A DNA stretch of 64,000 nt from Culex pipiens pallens (taxonomy: Eukaryota; Arthropoda; Insecta; Diptera; Culicidae), in NCBI RefSeq assembly GCF_016801865.2, contig NC_068938.1, forward strand, positions 7,697,101-7,761,100, written 5' to 3'. How positions within the stretch are numbered: the stretch's first letter is position 1; each line of letters starts with the position of its first letter. The notes beneath the pieces are model-generated. The model was not told where the DNA came from, searched no databases, and saw only the letters and a program-made list of their open reading frames with translations. Positions 22,834 through 35,100 of this stretch are shown one piece after another. A program made the position numbers and the translations under genes.

Positions 22834-24240
22834 GTATCGTTTCCGTTTCGGGATTTTTTCGTTGCATGCGATGGAATGTTTTTTTTGTTCTGGGAATAAT
22901 TGCATCTTAGGTATTTTTAATTAGGAAAAAGATTCAGGTGCATCCTGTTTCAAACAGGAATGAGTTTTATTTAATATTAGGTTCTTCTAAGAAATGATCA
23001 CTTAAAATTGTGAATTTGCAAAAAACAACAACATTGTATGCAAAATTCTTACTGCAAACACATGTTCCAACCCGCGCCCCAGTTAAACTTCCCCGGTCAA
23101 TGAAGTCAAACCGGCCGGCGGCGATGACAATTGTTTAATCGACATTTCGATGATGGCTTTATTTATTGTCACACCACCTCAACAACTCGAAACTGGCTGG
23201 TTGTTTGCAGTGTCGTCATTGCACGCCACCAGGTTTTGCTCCGGAATATGCAAATTGTGTAACACTTCACCGAGGTTCTGGACTTTGCGCATTTCACCAC
23301 CCCGGTGTCGTCGTCAGTTGTATCGTTCGATTTGATTTTTTTTAGTCGATTTTTAAGCCCCTCCGTCTGGTCGGTCAGTTGCTCTGTTTGTCGAGTATTA
23401 CTTCGCTGAACTGAGCATTGTTGACTTAACCAGTTTGTCTGCCGTACACAAGCCGTGCAAGACGTCGACGTCGACCAGAAGAAGCTATAAGATGTACAAA
23501 TTTGTTCAAATAATTTGAAGATTGACTCGTGGCAGGTCCGGTTTCCGGGTGGCAAAATGTTGCCAATGTTAGAACGCAAAAAAAGTAAGGTTCTACTCTA
23601 AGGTCGTTGGCACTGGACAGTACTGAAATTCGGAACCCATGTCGAAGCCAACTAATGAAATCACAACCATAGCGTCTCTGGCCGGGAGATTCGCGAGAAG
23701 GAAATTTGCCAAAATTAAACAAATTCGCAAGTCATGGCACTATCCGTTTCACCATTTTAATGCACTCTCGAGGGTTTGAAGGAGAGAAGAGGATCCTACC
23801 CACAAATAACTCGTACCTTCCTTCAGAAATCAATTCAGCATGACGGGACGATTTTGCGAATATTTTCGGGTTTTTATGCACAGTAAAAACAAAACTTTTT
23901 TGTTCGATATGCAAATCAACACCAACCGCAACGTCGTTCGGACTCCCGAGGCATTCGAGCGTGTTGTTATTTCTTTGAAGGAGCTCGTCAGGTAGTCTGT
24001 TAAAATTGGTGGTGATGCCAAATGAGCAAACTTCACTCACCTCGCTGACGATTGGTCATTGTTTGAGCAGTGTGATTTTTACTTCATGTTCCATTTTTCC
24101 TCTGCCTTTGCGGCTCAAGATGTTTGGCCAGACTGACGGAACTATGACTACTGTATTTGATGTGGGAGGGCACGTCATTTTAACAAGTGGCGATCATAGA
24201 AAAAGTGATCATCATTTGACCAATTCTTAGCAAAGCTACA
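22834..24240. other. Apparently single-copy spacer or leader-intron sequence
   Basis: Repeat-poor with higher GC at 23090-24230. Open frames of about 100-136 codons exist on - (23169-23579 and 23732-24040), but they show no recognisable domain and no splice support. It may hold regulatory sequence, but nothing specific can be shown. Confidence 0.3.
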
Positions 24241-25462
24241 CCAAAATGTCACATTTTTCAATTTTCGATATGATTTTTAATATGAAAAAAAATCATTTTT
24301 ATTATGATGTAATAATTGCAATGTGCTTTAAATGCGTTTTCTTACCTTAAAAGCCAAGAACATTGGCCAAAAGTGGTCTGCAAGCCATTGTACGGGAGAG
24401 GAGTTTTTTTCATAAATCTGCTCCTTTCGTTGTCCCGTCACGAAAAGAAATGGCTGGCAAAAACTCAAATTTCATCCAATTCTTTCAGTTCAAGGAGCAA
24501 AAGATTCGTTTTTTAATTTGTGATAATGTGTAGAAGAGCAAAAGTTTTTAAAAATCAAACTGGCAAAACCGTAGAGATTTTTGTAGTGTGCCTTTTTAAA
24601 GTCCAGTTTTACGATGTTGTCCCGTCACGCTACATTTTTATTTCAGGGGAAGCACAGGTACTATATGGTTCATTCTGCATGATATTTCTTTGTAGGAAAA
24701 TCAATTATCTATCCAAATATGTAATAACATTGGGGGGTTTCTTCTTTTATTTTGCCACTACAGCCAAAACGCTGAATAAAACTTGGATTTTTTTTAAAAG
24801 GAGCCGAAGAATCGGTCATTTTGAGTTTACTTTACTAAATGTTTTAATAAAATTTAAATTCATATAATGATGGAATGTTGGAAATGAAACACAAATGGAA
24901 TAATTTATCAAAATCGGAAGTGGCTTTTTATTTTTAATTAACTTTTTTTCACAAAAAATTCAATTGCCCAGGGTTTTTAGGAACAAACCCCGCAACTTTT
25001 GAGCCATAGAGAAGTATGGTTCAAAATTCTGCTGCCGAGTTTTGAATTTAAGAAAAATAGTTTTTTTTTGGGAAAAAATCTTAATTTCATACGTAAATTT
25101 TTTGACTTAATTTTTTTATTGAAAATTGAATTTGCAATTGAAAAGTACTCTACATTTTTTTTATGAAGGGCCCCGTTTTCAGGATATAGCCACCGAAAGA
25201 TTGATTTCAGCGAAATAATTGTAATTTTTCGGTCACTAAACCATGAGTAACCATTTTTGAAAATTCTTGTTTTTAAGTTATATTGAATGTTCAGCACTTT
25301 TGATATGTTAGTCTTGATTCATTTTGTTTGCAAAAAGATCGAAAAATTTTAAGAATGTTTCATTTGTTAACATTGAAAATCGAACCATTAGTTACTGATA
25401 ATGGTTGTTTGGGTGAGACTTTAAAAACTTCAATTTTCCAGTTTATTTTTCTTTAAGCCGCT
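24241..25462. repeat. AT-rich sequence with dispersed repeat fragments
   Basis: About 24920-25330 contains TTGAGCCATAGAGAAG.ATGG and GATATAGCCAC phrases that recur at about 50740-50930. The repeats are diverged and their ends unclear. No gene seen. Confidence 0.4.
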
Positions 25463-26388
25463 GCACAGTGGGCGAAATGGAACCCAAAATCGGACTTAAT
25501 TGAACGCGGCTGATTCCCTGGTATGAAAAATAGTGTTTCTTATGTTAAAAATCCGGGGAATCGATTGGTGATGGTTTCATCCACCGCACGAAACGGCAAA
25601 GGGTCCATTTTGCCCCAATTCCCCATTTTTTTACATTTTTTCTTGAAAATCGGTCTGTATTTAGAGCGAAAGCTTTATGCTGCCATCCAAAATGCACTTA
25701 ACTTATGTGAAAATGTCCCAGAAATCCAGAAAAAATAACCACTTGCTCCGCAAAAATCATCTATGGTCCATTTAACCCCAATTTTGCTATAAAAGCATTT
25801 TAGGCCGTTTTCAAAGGTTAGGTCAGATTTTAAAAATCTGAAAATATTTTTATCGTAAAGATCAGACAATTTTACATAGGAATGACGATATGCACTTGAT
25901 TGTTTGACACATTTATGTTGATATAGAAATTAAACTAAATAAAAAGATTGAAGAATCAATTTTCTCAAACGCAGAATAAACTGCCTTTTACATAATTTTT
26001 ATTTTGATCAACATAAATGCGTTAAACTATCAAGTGCAAATTGTCATTCTTATGTAAAATTGTCTGATCTTTACGATAAAAATATTTTCAGATTTTTAAA
26101 ATCTGACCTAACATTTGAAAATGGCCTAAAATGCTTTTTTAGCGAAATTGGGGTTAAATGGACCATAGATGATTTTTGGGGAGCAAGTGGTTATTTTTAC
26201 TGGATTCCTGGGACATTTTCACACAAGTTAAATGCATTTTGGATGGCCGCATAAAGCTTCCGCTCTAAATACAGACCGATTTTCACCGATTCGCGGATTT
26301 TTTTACATAACAAACACTATTTTTCATACCAGGGAATCAGCCGCGTTCAATTAAGTCCGATTTTGGGTTCCATTTCGCCCACTGTGCG
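25463..26388. mobile_element. Foldback element, 0.93 kb
   Basis: Ends are GCACAGTGGGCGAAATGGAA (25463) and its inverse ending near 26388. The left arm runs to about 25922, the right arm from about 26015; the right arm lacks roughly 90 bp that the left arm has (about 25560-25650). Near-identical chance peptides are encoded on - (25675-25869) and + (26060-26254) because of the palindrome. Not genes. Confidence 0.75.
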
Positions 26389-27625
26389 CTGTATCTCAGC
26401 AACCAGAGGCCCAATCTTGAATATCTCAAAGACAATTTTATATTATCGCGGGCGTCAATAATTAGAGTTCACGCGCGCTGATATGGCCGCAGAAAAAAAT
26501 CGCCGCATGACAGCCGCAGAACAAATTTTCGGTTGTTGTCAAAGGTTGCCTTAAGTTTTTGGCAGAGTTTTCGGGAAATTTTCAAAACAAATAAAGTTGA
26601 CAGCCAAATAAACGCTGAATTTTTGTTCAATTCTACTTTTTTTTGCACTGCGGCTGTCAAGCGTCCATAAGTTCTTGCCAGTCGGAAAAAAGACCAACTT
26701 GATTATATCGTGAAATAAGCAATAGCAAATTTTCTGAAAAATATTTTCAAGAATGGACAATCATGAACACTATTTAAAAAAAATAATGAAAAAATAACGG
26801 AATTTTTGGGGCAAAATTTAATTTAGAGTGGCTTTTCTTTGAAAACAGTGCAATTAAAAAATGTTAGGTATTTTTCGATGGAAAATTCAATTAGGTCAAG
26901 ATATTTAAGGTTCAAAATTTCATTTTTTTAAACAAAAATCACTTTAATAAAAAATCATAACTCGTCGGAAAATTTTTGGTACATCCTTCAAAATGGCTCT
27001 AAAAATGCGGGGTTTTGTCCCCTAAAACCAATAAAAATTAAAAATTAAAAAATAAGGTTTTTTGGAAATTGATTTTTTTGTGAAAAAAAGTTCATGCAAA
27101 AATCACCAATTTTTGTCCGTGTACCATTTTTTGTCTGAAAAGTCTTCATTAATACCTACAACTTAATCAAAACAATCCTAGAAAAGTTACAGATTTTCGT
27201 ACCATTTTTGTAGGAACAGCAGCAATGGCTTTTTTGATGATAAGGAAGGCCCCCACAAAGATTGAGCCAAATAAAAAAAACAAACAAATAATAAAAATGA
27301 TCGAAATCGGCTGATTTCGTAGACAATTGCTTTATTTTTGGAAATCGAAAAACTGCAAATATTTCGCTAAAATCAAACTATTGATGGCTATATCTTGGAA
27401 ACGAGACTGTTTATCAAAAATTCTGTTAAACATTTCTCGCTACCAATTTCAAATTTGAACATAAAAAAATTCAGAAGTTGCGGGTTTTAGGTCCCTAAAA
27501 CATATTAAATAATCTCGACAAGCAATAAAATATAAATTTTGGGAAATTTAGTTTTTGTGAAAAAAAAAAATTAAAAAAAAAACGATCCTCTTCAATACTT
27601 ACAACTTTTCCCAAGACTTGGTGTA
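26389..27625. repeat. AT-rich repeat-like sequence
   Basis: Contains phrases such as CATAACTCGTCGG, GGGGTTTTGTCCCCTAAAAC and CATTAATACCTACAACTT, similar in style to the foldback family at 61760-62873 but diverged. Boundaries are not clear and no coding sequence is supported. Confidence 0.35.
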
Positions 27626-27833
27626 CACGGTATGGAGGAAGCAAAATATGATTAATTGAGAACACCCATGAGAGAATTATATTTACGTAGAAAGTTATGT
27701 TTCACCTGGTTAAGAATATGTCCGATTCAAAATATTCTATAGATGAAAATTGCGTTTTTCAGAAAATATATAAAACGTATAATACTCTCATGGGTGTTCT
27801 CGATTTATAATATTTCGCTTCCTCCATACCGTG
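27626..27833. mobile_element. 208-bp MITE with CACGGTATGGAGGAAGC ends
   Basis: The outer 17 bases at each end match in inverted orientation, and the arms continue to GAGAACACCCATGAGAG and its inverse CTCTCATGGGTGTTCTC. The centre is AT-rich. No clear target duplication remains. Confidence 0.75.
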
Positions 27834-28652
27834 CCAAATTGATCAGTAAATTTCTTATAATTTTACAGATTTTCTAATATTTACTTACCAATTTTGTATG
27901 AACAGCAGCCAAAATTGTATGGAGACTCGTATAGGTGAACCAACCGTACAACATTTCTTCTTTGGTCATAGAGAAAGCCCCCGAAAAGTTTGAGCCAAAT
28001 AAAAAACGGTCCAAATTGTCCGTTTTTGTAGAGAATTGCACATAGGAAAATGCTGCTAGGGATTTTCATACAAATCTAAGAGGGGTTTGGGCAACTTGTC
28101 CTGATTTCGTGTGAGTTGGCAGAGAATTACTCATTCCGATAATCGGGTTTTGACTGTGATTTGTTTATTCGAACAAAATCGTTAATGTTACCGGCCAATG
28201 GTTGCATTCGATACGTCCAGTTCCCCTAATTCAGTAAAAAAGTTGTAATATGAAGGCTGAGTCATTCAAAATAGTTTACACGTGATCCAGTAAAAATATA
28301 TATATTCTTAATTGTACCTATTGTAATAACTGGAATCTCATTGAAAAAAATAGCACATCAATCCCCTGTCAAGTGTACTGCTTATCTACTAACCTATAAT
28401 TAAAGCTTGCGTGATGGGTTCCGTTAATGTTACACGCTGGAAGTCTGGAACCCCGCGTCAATTGGGGAGGATTTTTGTACTCAATTCAACTTGTTGAAAC
28501 TATTTATTTTAGCGTCACAAAACCACTCTACATTATCGTGCTACTTAATCTTCACTTTCAATCACTAGAATGCGTGTAAAACTGATTAAATTTGTGATGT
28601 TTTCGCCAGACAATAATAACAATTTTCCTCACTTATTGTCTACATTTTTCAG
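27834..28652. other. Intron sequence before the first supported leader exon
   Basis: At about 28078-28130 it holds AGAGGGGTTTGGGCAACTTG and GTGTGAGTTGGCAGAGAATTA, a solo end of the foldback family at 59652-61033. From 28140 on the sequence looks single-copy and ends in TGTCTACATTTTTCAG, the acceptor for the exon at 28653. Confidence 0.45.
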
Positions 28653-28842
28653 ACATCACGAGCGAGAGAACGCCGCCTTTCCGGAAGAACAATGCTGTGT
28701 GATCAGTGCCAATTAAGGTTATGAGAGTTCAGAAGTCAATCAAAACTGACGCACTACTAAGGCAGTAGTAGGCTGTGAAAGTGTGCGTTTGTGCGGTGTG
28801 CGTGACGGAACACAAAACAGAACAATCACAGCAGGCCGCACG
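28653..28842 (+). promoter_or_regulatory. 5' UTR part of the first coding exon, with two overlapping uORFs
   Basis: A good 3' splice site (CATTTTTCAG) ends at 28652. The 190 bases before the main ATG contain uORF1 (ATG 28692, TGA 28722-28724, 10 codons) and uORF2 (ATG 28721, TAG 28766-28768, 15 codons), which overlap in the string ATGA. An in-frame TGA at 28747 lies upstream of the main ATG, so the protein cannot start earlier in this exon. Splicing into 28653 is inferred from sequence only. Confidence 0.55.
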
Positions 28843-29155
28843 ATGAGCCAGCTCGTCGGATCGCCGCTGACCAGTGCCTCGGCAACCGTTGTCGTGCCAA
28901 CAGCAGCTTCCGGAGGAGGAGGTGGATCCACAGCTTCGGCGTTCAGCTGTTGTCCCGGAAACGGAGAAAGTTCGTCGATTGGAGAGGACTCGATCGAGAT
29001 GAGTGACAGCCAGGGGAACAATAATACCATGTACCATAATGGGTACCTGGAGGCGACGCAGGACTATCACTTCCCGAAGCGACCTCCGGTGGACATTGCC
29101 TTCCGGGACGTTCGGTACACGGTGAAGCGGTTCAACCTGGCCAAGGCGAAGTTTG
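28843..29155 (+). CDS. ABCG gene, coding exon 1
   Basis: Encodes residues 1-104 plus one base. Start ATG is chosen because A is at -3, an in-frame stop lies at 28747, and there is no other in-frame ATG between. Residues 1-60 are low in complexity (Ser, Gly, Ala), with a GGGGG run at 24-28, and are probably a disordered cytosolic tail. Residues 82-104 (VDIAFRDVRYTVKRFNLAKA) form the first strand region of the nucleotide-binding domain. The donor is GTGAG at 29156. Confidence 0.92.
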
Positions 29156-32100
29156 GTGAGTTTTAAAAGTTGAAATTTAAAGTTTTGAGTAGATAGCGAG
29201 CTGACCTTCTGGTAGTCCTTGACATTTGTTACAATTGTGCACAAGTTCAGACAGATTTAATTTCGCGATGAGTTTATGAATTAAAATTCCTTCCCAAGAA
29301 CGACTTTGTACAAATTGCTCCAATTCACTTCTACACAATATGTTCCCAAGGTAGTTTAAAACACTCATTCAGCCGTGAGAAGATTCAGTGCTCCCGGAAC
29401 ATTGTTCCTCATGAAACCGTAGCAGGAAGCAACTGAATTTTCTAAACTAAGCCCAAGCCGGAACTGATGCGCACTTTCAGCATTGAAGTGTACTCGGAGA
29501 AGCCCTTCAAGCTTCTTATCAGGGCGCTCGAAACGGTTCAAATCACAACTTTCTCTGCACCCGGTGAAGTACCGCCGTCCCGTAGACTGTGAAGATTAGT
29601 TGAGTTTTAAGCTTCATCATAGTAGTAATCGTAGTAGGCAGCTGGGCGTAGTTGGATGACGTGGTCAGGAGATTTGAGCGTAATTTTCGTTGATTGGCAT
29701 GCTTTGATTGAGCGCGCGATCAGTCGGTACGTCAGATGGCAGGGTTTGATAGCGTAATGCACTTGAAAAGTACTCAAACTGTGAGTAAACTTTTTAATGA
29801 GTTAGTTTTCGTAGAAAATTTAGGTTGATTGTTTAGTATCAATGTAATACTTCCCATGAAGTATGGTTCAAAAAATCATGAAGTTTAGATTTATTTTCAT
29901 AAAATAAAAGATCATACATGTTATGAAGAATGTTCATATTCATTAATATGCAAATAAAAATGTATTATTTTTCGTTAGTTTTAGAGTAAATTACATTAAA
30001 TGTTTCACCTTTATATTCCAAATCGAAATTTTAACAAAATGGATGCTTTTATGCTAGTTTTTTATCTAGCGAATATTTAGTGGAGTAGCTGCATTATCTT
30101 AAAAAAAATCTTAATAAAAAAAAGTATTTCAGTATGTATACCAATGACTGAAAATACTTTTAATATTTAATTGAAATCACTTGAATTAATCAATTCAAAT
30201 TATCTTGAATATTTAATAGATTCGAGAATTGTGATTTTGCTTGGCTAGTGGAGCCGTTTAAACGATCATTGAAAATAGTTTGTAATCCATTTGTAGAAAC
30301 ATGAAAAAAAAATCAAAATAAAAATAACAAAAAAAAAAAACATGTCAAAACATTGTTTAAATACAGAATTAGTTTAAGCCAGGGGGCGACATCTATATCT
30401 CACTACAGGCAGCTCGCCCGTAGCCAACACAAGCTGTCAACTTCGGCACCAGAACAAAAAGGAGCTGTCAATTACGGCGCCAGCACAAAAGAACAGCTGT
30501 TTGTTATGGAACCAAAACAAAGCCACTGCGCACTGTAAAAAAAAGTACAAAACCTGCAGGCATAAAATGGAAATAAAGTAAATATTGTTTTTATGTAAAA
30601 TTTTACCGCAAGGTACGTTTAAAAGTTAGTGTATGTTGTTGAGGTGATTTTTATCAATTTATTTGCAAAACAAACTACTAATGTTGGGATTCTTAAGCAC
30701 ACATTGGACCGATGACCTCATTTAAAGTTGTACTGTTATCACATGAAACGTTTAACTTGACAACTGTGTAATTTGACTTTTACTACAGTAATTCTTATAA
30801 CAAAAATTGAATTATTAATAATTTTTTTTTGTTTTCACTGTGCGCAATTTGCGCGCGTTATCAATCTCAATCATCCAAGATGGCAGCCTTTAGCATCCCT
30901 CTGGTTTAAGAATTGTATTATAAGATTTTCTTTCGGCGAAAAAAAAAATCTCTTCAATAATTGGATATTTTGAAAACCAGTGATTGCAAAACAACTGGGC
31001 AGGTGTAAAATGATCTTTAAACACTTTTTTCATTCAAATGTTGAGACCATGGCTTGTTATTAAAATGTTTATATTTTTTTATTTTTTTGCGATATGGAAG
31101 GGAACATCGAGAACGGGAGTTATCAAATTATAGAACGAAAAATCAATGCAATCTATTTGAAGGGACTGAAAAATGTATTGACTGCTGAAGCAATATTGAT
31201 ATCGAAAAGATCGACAGCCAGAGAGTCCACTGTACTCAAATTCCGACCTTGAGTTGCTGAGATATGGCCAAGGAATGAAAATTTCCAAAAATGTGTTTTG
31301 TTTTTCAAGTTCTTTCCAAATGACTCTCAATATCGAGGAAATCTTTGAAAACATTAATCACATTTTTGAAGTGAAACTTGTCAGAAGTTTTGTCAATTTT
31401 TTGAAAAAAAAAAATATTTCAATATTCACGGCAAAATTTTACAAAAAATTAAACAACAAAAAAAAAAGATTTTTTATATCCATTATAATTTTGATTTTTT
31501 TGATAATTGGATTCAAAACTTTCTAAGATTAATAAAAACAGTCCAGACTCGATTATCCGAAGCCTCGATTATCCGATGTTTCGATTATCCGAAGGTTTCT
31601 TTGGGATTTTGGATGATCGAATCACGAAAAAAAATTTCGTGTTTTTTTAAATTAAACATCAAATTTCAGTTCTGCGACCCCATTTAAGTCATATTTGAAT
31701 TGTGAAAAACTGTATTTTTTCAATATTTAATCACCGCCATTTTGGTCGCCATCTTAGATTTGAAAACTCTAAATCATTCAAGAGTAGTTTAGGGGTCATA
31801 CTCAACAATCAAAAATAAGACCACGAAAAAAGTGTGTTTTTTCGTGATTCTATTATCCAAAGTTTCAATTATCCGAAGAGAAATTTTGACAAGGCCTTTG
31901 GATAATCGAGTCTGGACTATATTTTAATTAAGCTAATAGTTAGAAAATTGAAAACCCGGATCATAAACTTTTCGGCATGTTGATTTTGAAATGAATATTG
32001 TTTGAATATATGTTCATTCGACAAATCTGAAAATTTTCCGCTGATTTCGCTATCGTTTATTTTCTCAATTTGACTACGTAAATATTTGTTTGATTTTTTG

Positions 32101-35100
32101 GAAATTGTATCGTACCTAACAGGTTACTTAACAAGTTACTTCATCTTCAATTCATCAGTTTTCCATCTCCGACTCTCCTGAAGTTTACATGGGAAAACCA
32201 AAACTTTCAGCAGCCAGACGTTCTCAATATTGAAAGCCACTTAAATCGGCTACCTTCAGCCACCGTGTTTTTTTTTTGCATGTTGTGTGCCAAAAAGTGC
32301 CCAATTTTAAAGCTCTTAATTTTTGGCAAACTTTTCCTTCTCTCTCGTGTTTAGGTAGGTCATCCGCTCAGCCCCCAACACCAGTCACACTGCTCCACGC
32401 AGGTTATGTATTTTAGGAAGGTTGTTGTCTGTCCACCTTCAGTAGCAGACTTTTTTTTATTATTATTTATTGTTACCTACAAATTAAGTTCGATTCGCGA
32501 ATCGAATTGCTATTAGGCTAAGCACGCCATGCTTTATTCTGGCATCGCTACGTCCTTCGCACGTGTTCACACTCCATCGACAATTATTGGGTTTGAATTC
32601 CTAGCAGTGCTGCTGCCTATTCGCATGCTACTTTTTGTTGGTGTTGTTGTCCACCAAGTTATGTACCATCCCGTGTCCGGACAGTTGACCTTCCTCTCTT
32701 CAACTCGGTTCAAGTTCTCGAAGATTCGTTCAAACAAAAATCAGCTGAGCCGCCGCCGATTGACTGACGGGCCGTGATTGCTCTATTTGACTCCGGTATC
32801 ACGACTCACCTTGATGACCTGCCCCGGCGAGAAGTGCGAGAAGAACTCGCCGCGATCATTACCGCGATCGCACATTTGAGAGAGGCAAATAATACGTTCT
32901 ATTGATCGAAAGTGACGATCGCAGCAACCCGGTCTCTGTTCATGTTTGCGAATTAAGGTGCAAACCACAATGCCGCGCAGCCCGGCCAGGCGGTTAACCT
33001 CGTTTGACTCCGGTTTGTTCTAATGGGCGTTCTACCGGCGAACTTCACGTGGTAACACACAGAACTTTTTCATGAGCTGGAAAATCAAAGGTCAGCCGCC
33101 TGGGGTCATCCCACTGTTGGGGTAAATGTTTACAGCTTGAAACGATTAAACTTGCGTTATTTCAGCTACTGCTTCGCATTAAATAGCAATAAAACCCCGT
33201 TTCACCCCGATTGCCCCCCGCCTCAACAGAACACCGATCAGACCGTTCTACAGCCACGACTTGTACCGACCAAGTAGTTGATAATAAACTGAGCACCGGC
33301 TCTATTTAGAACACGGTTCAATTTCACATGTTGCGGCCGGCTATAGCAGTGACTGCTAGAGTTTACTAAACATACAGCTCATAGTCATTCTCATAGGTAT
33401 TGATGTGCGTTCTTGAGGAATCAGCGAAATTGCTTCTGTGGCACAGATTTTTCAGCGTGTAAATTGATGTGCGAGAACGTTCAGAGCCGCTTCTGGCTGA
33501 TGCTGCTAGCACAAATGAACGATGATTGGTCTGAGGTTGATGTTCTGTGGAATGGAATGGAGTGTGATTTTCCGGCTCGTTTAGCTTGGAGAATGCAATT
33601 TTTGGATTTTGTCGTTAGGAAAATGACAATTCATAGGCTTAACTAAGCGTTGATTTTTTTTTGTAACCTAACGGATTTAACAGTGATTATGAAACTAGTA
33701 TTCTTTAGATCACAAATTTAAAAATATTCCAACTTTGAAAAGTTATGCGAAATATACGCCAGTAAGATCATTCTTTGCTAAGATCTTTTTACTCAATTGG
33801 CATGGTGCCATCCCACTTTATTTTAGTGCAAAGCGGAGCTGTTTACGTTATTATTTTAGAAAAAAAAATCAATGGGTCAATCTAGCTCCAGGATAAGACC
33901 GCGGGGTAGAAATTTAGCCTAGTATTATAATCGATCAAATAATAATAGTGTTTGCAACTTGATATTGAAAATCTTTGGTCAAAACATGGCACCCATGAAA
34001 TTGCATTGAAATCTGTTCGATACTTTTTGGATTTAGAAAATTGTTGTTATTTTCAAAAATGTGTTTATTTTGTTTGATAATCCCTTATTGACCAATTATA
34101 ATATAACCCATTCACCTTTTATTTTTTGTTAACTTTTCAACATCAGAATTTGACCGAATATCAGGAACATACCTCCATTACTGCTGACGCTAACGGATTT
34201 TGTTGAATAGTTACCTGTTATCTCGGATTTTGCAAAATAGTTTTAGCTTTATGCTTATGCGCCCTTTTCAAATGTTGCTCCAGAAACTCCAAAAACTTAA
34301 ATAATAAGTTATAAGATTTTTAAGAAAAAAAATAAAGGTTAAATGACTACCCGAGCGTTTTAGTGTGTTCTTGCTTGATCCTCTTATTTTTTTCACAAAT
34401 CGTGTTTTTTTGTGTAAAAATGTGAAAAAAGACAGAATTGTCCAGAATTTTACAGTGCACCAATTTTTCTCTAAGCAATTTTAATCACAGCCTACATACA
34501 TCTTTGCAAAAGACACCAAAGCGACCAGAAAATTCTCTCACAAGAAACAAACCTTCTGCTCGATTTGGTGTCTTCGGCAAAGTTGTCGGTATAGCTTAAA
34601 ACTTTTCGAAGAAAAAAAGTTATTTTCTAAACAAAATCGATCCATTTATAAATTAACTTTCTTCATAAAATATTGAATTGATCAAAATATTTTTTTAAAT
34701 CTGATTTTGGAATTTATCGATTTTTTTCGAATTCGTTTTTAACATAAATTTTGAAATCGACACCGTTTTCAAATTTATGTCACCTTAAGTTGGTTTTGTT
34801 GATAACGTGACTTTTTTTGGAAATGAATTTCAAAGATGATTAAGCTTGGTCATGACTTCCACATTTACAAAAGTAATATCCTTTTTGTAAACATAGGACC
34901 TCCCAAGTTTAGAATCACTTAATAGCGAAAGCTACAATTTCATTAAGAAATTGAAATAGCTAGTATTCAAATTTGAGGTGAAAAGCCACCGATTGTGGAC
35001 ACTCAAAAATATTTTGAACTGAATGTACATGGAAAAGAAAATCTAAATATACATAAATATATAAAAAATGTCAATATCGTTTTTTAAAAATTCTGATTTT

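Noticed and set aside
23169..24040. Open frames of 98-136 codons on - as a small gene
   Set aside because: Overlapping frames with no known domain, no clear splice partners and no codon pattern like the ABCG exons.
28783..28842. Earlier start for the second ABCG protein at GTG 28783
   Set aside because: Nuclear genes of animals start at ATG. The in-frame ATG at 28843 has A at -3 and is the first after the stop at 28747.
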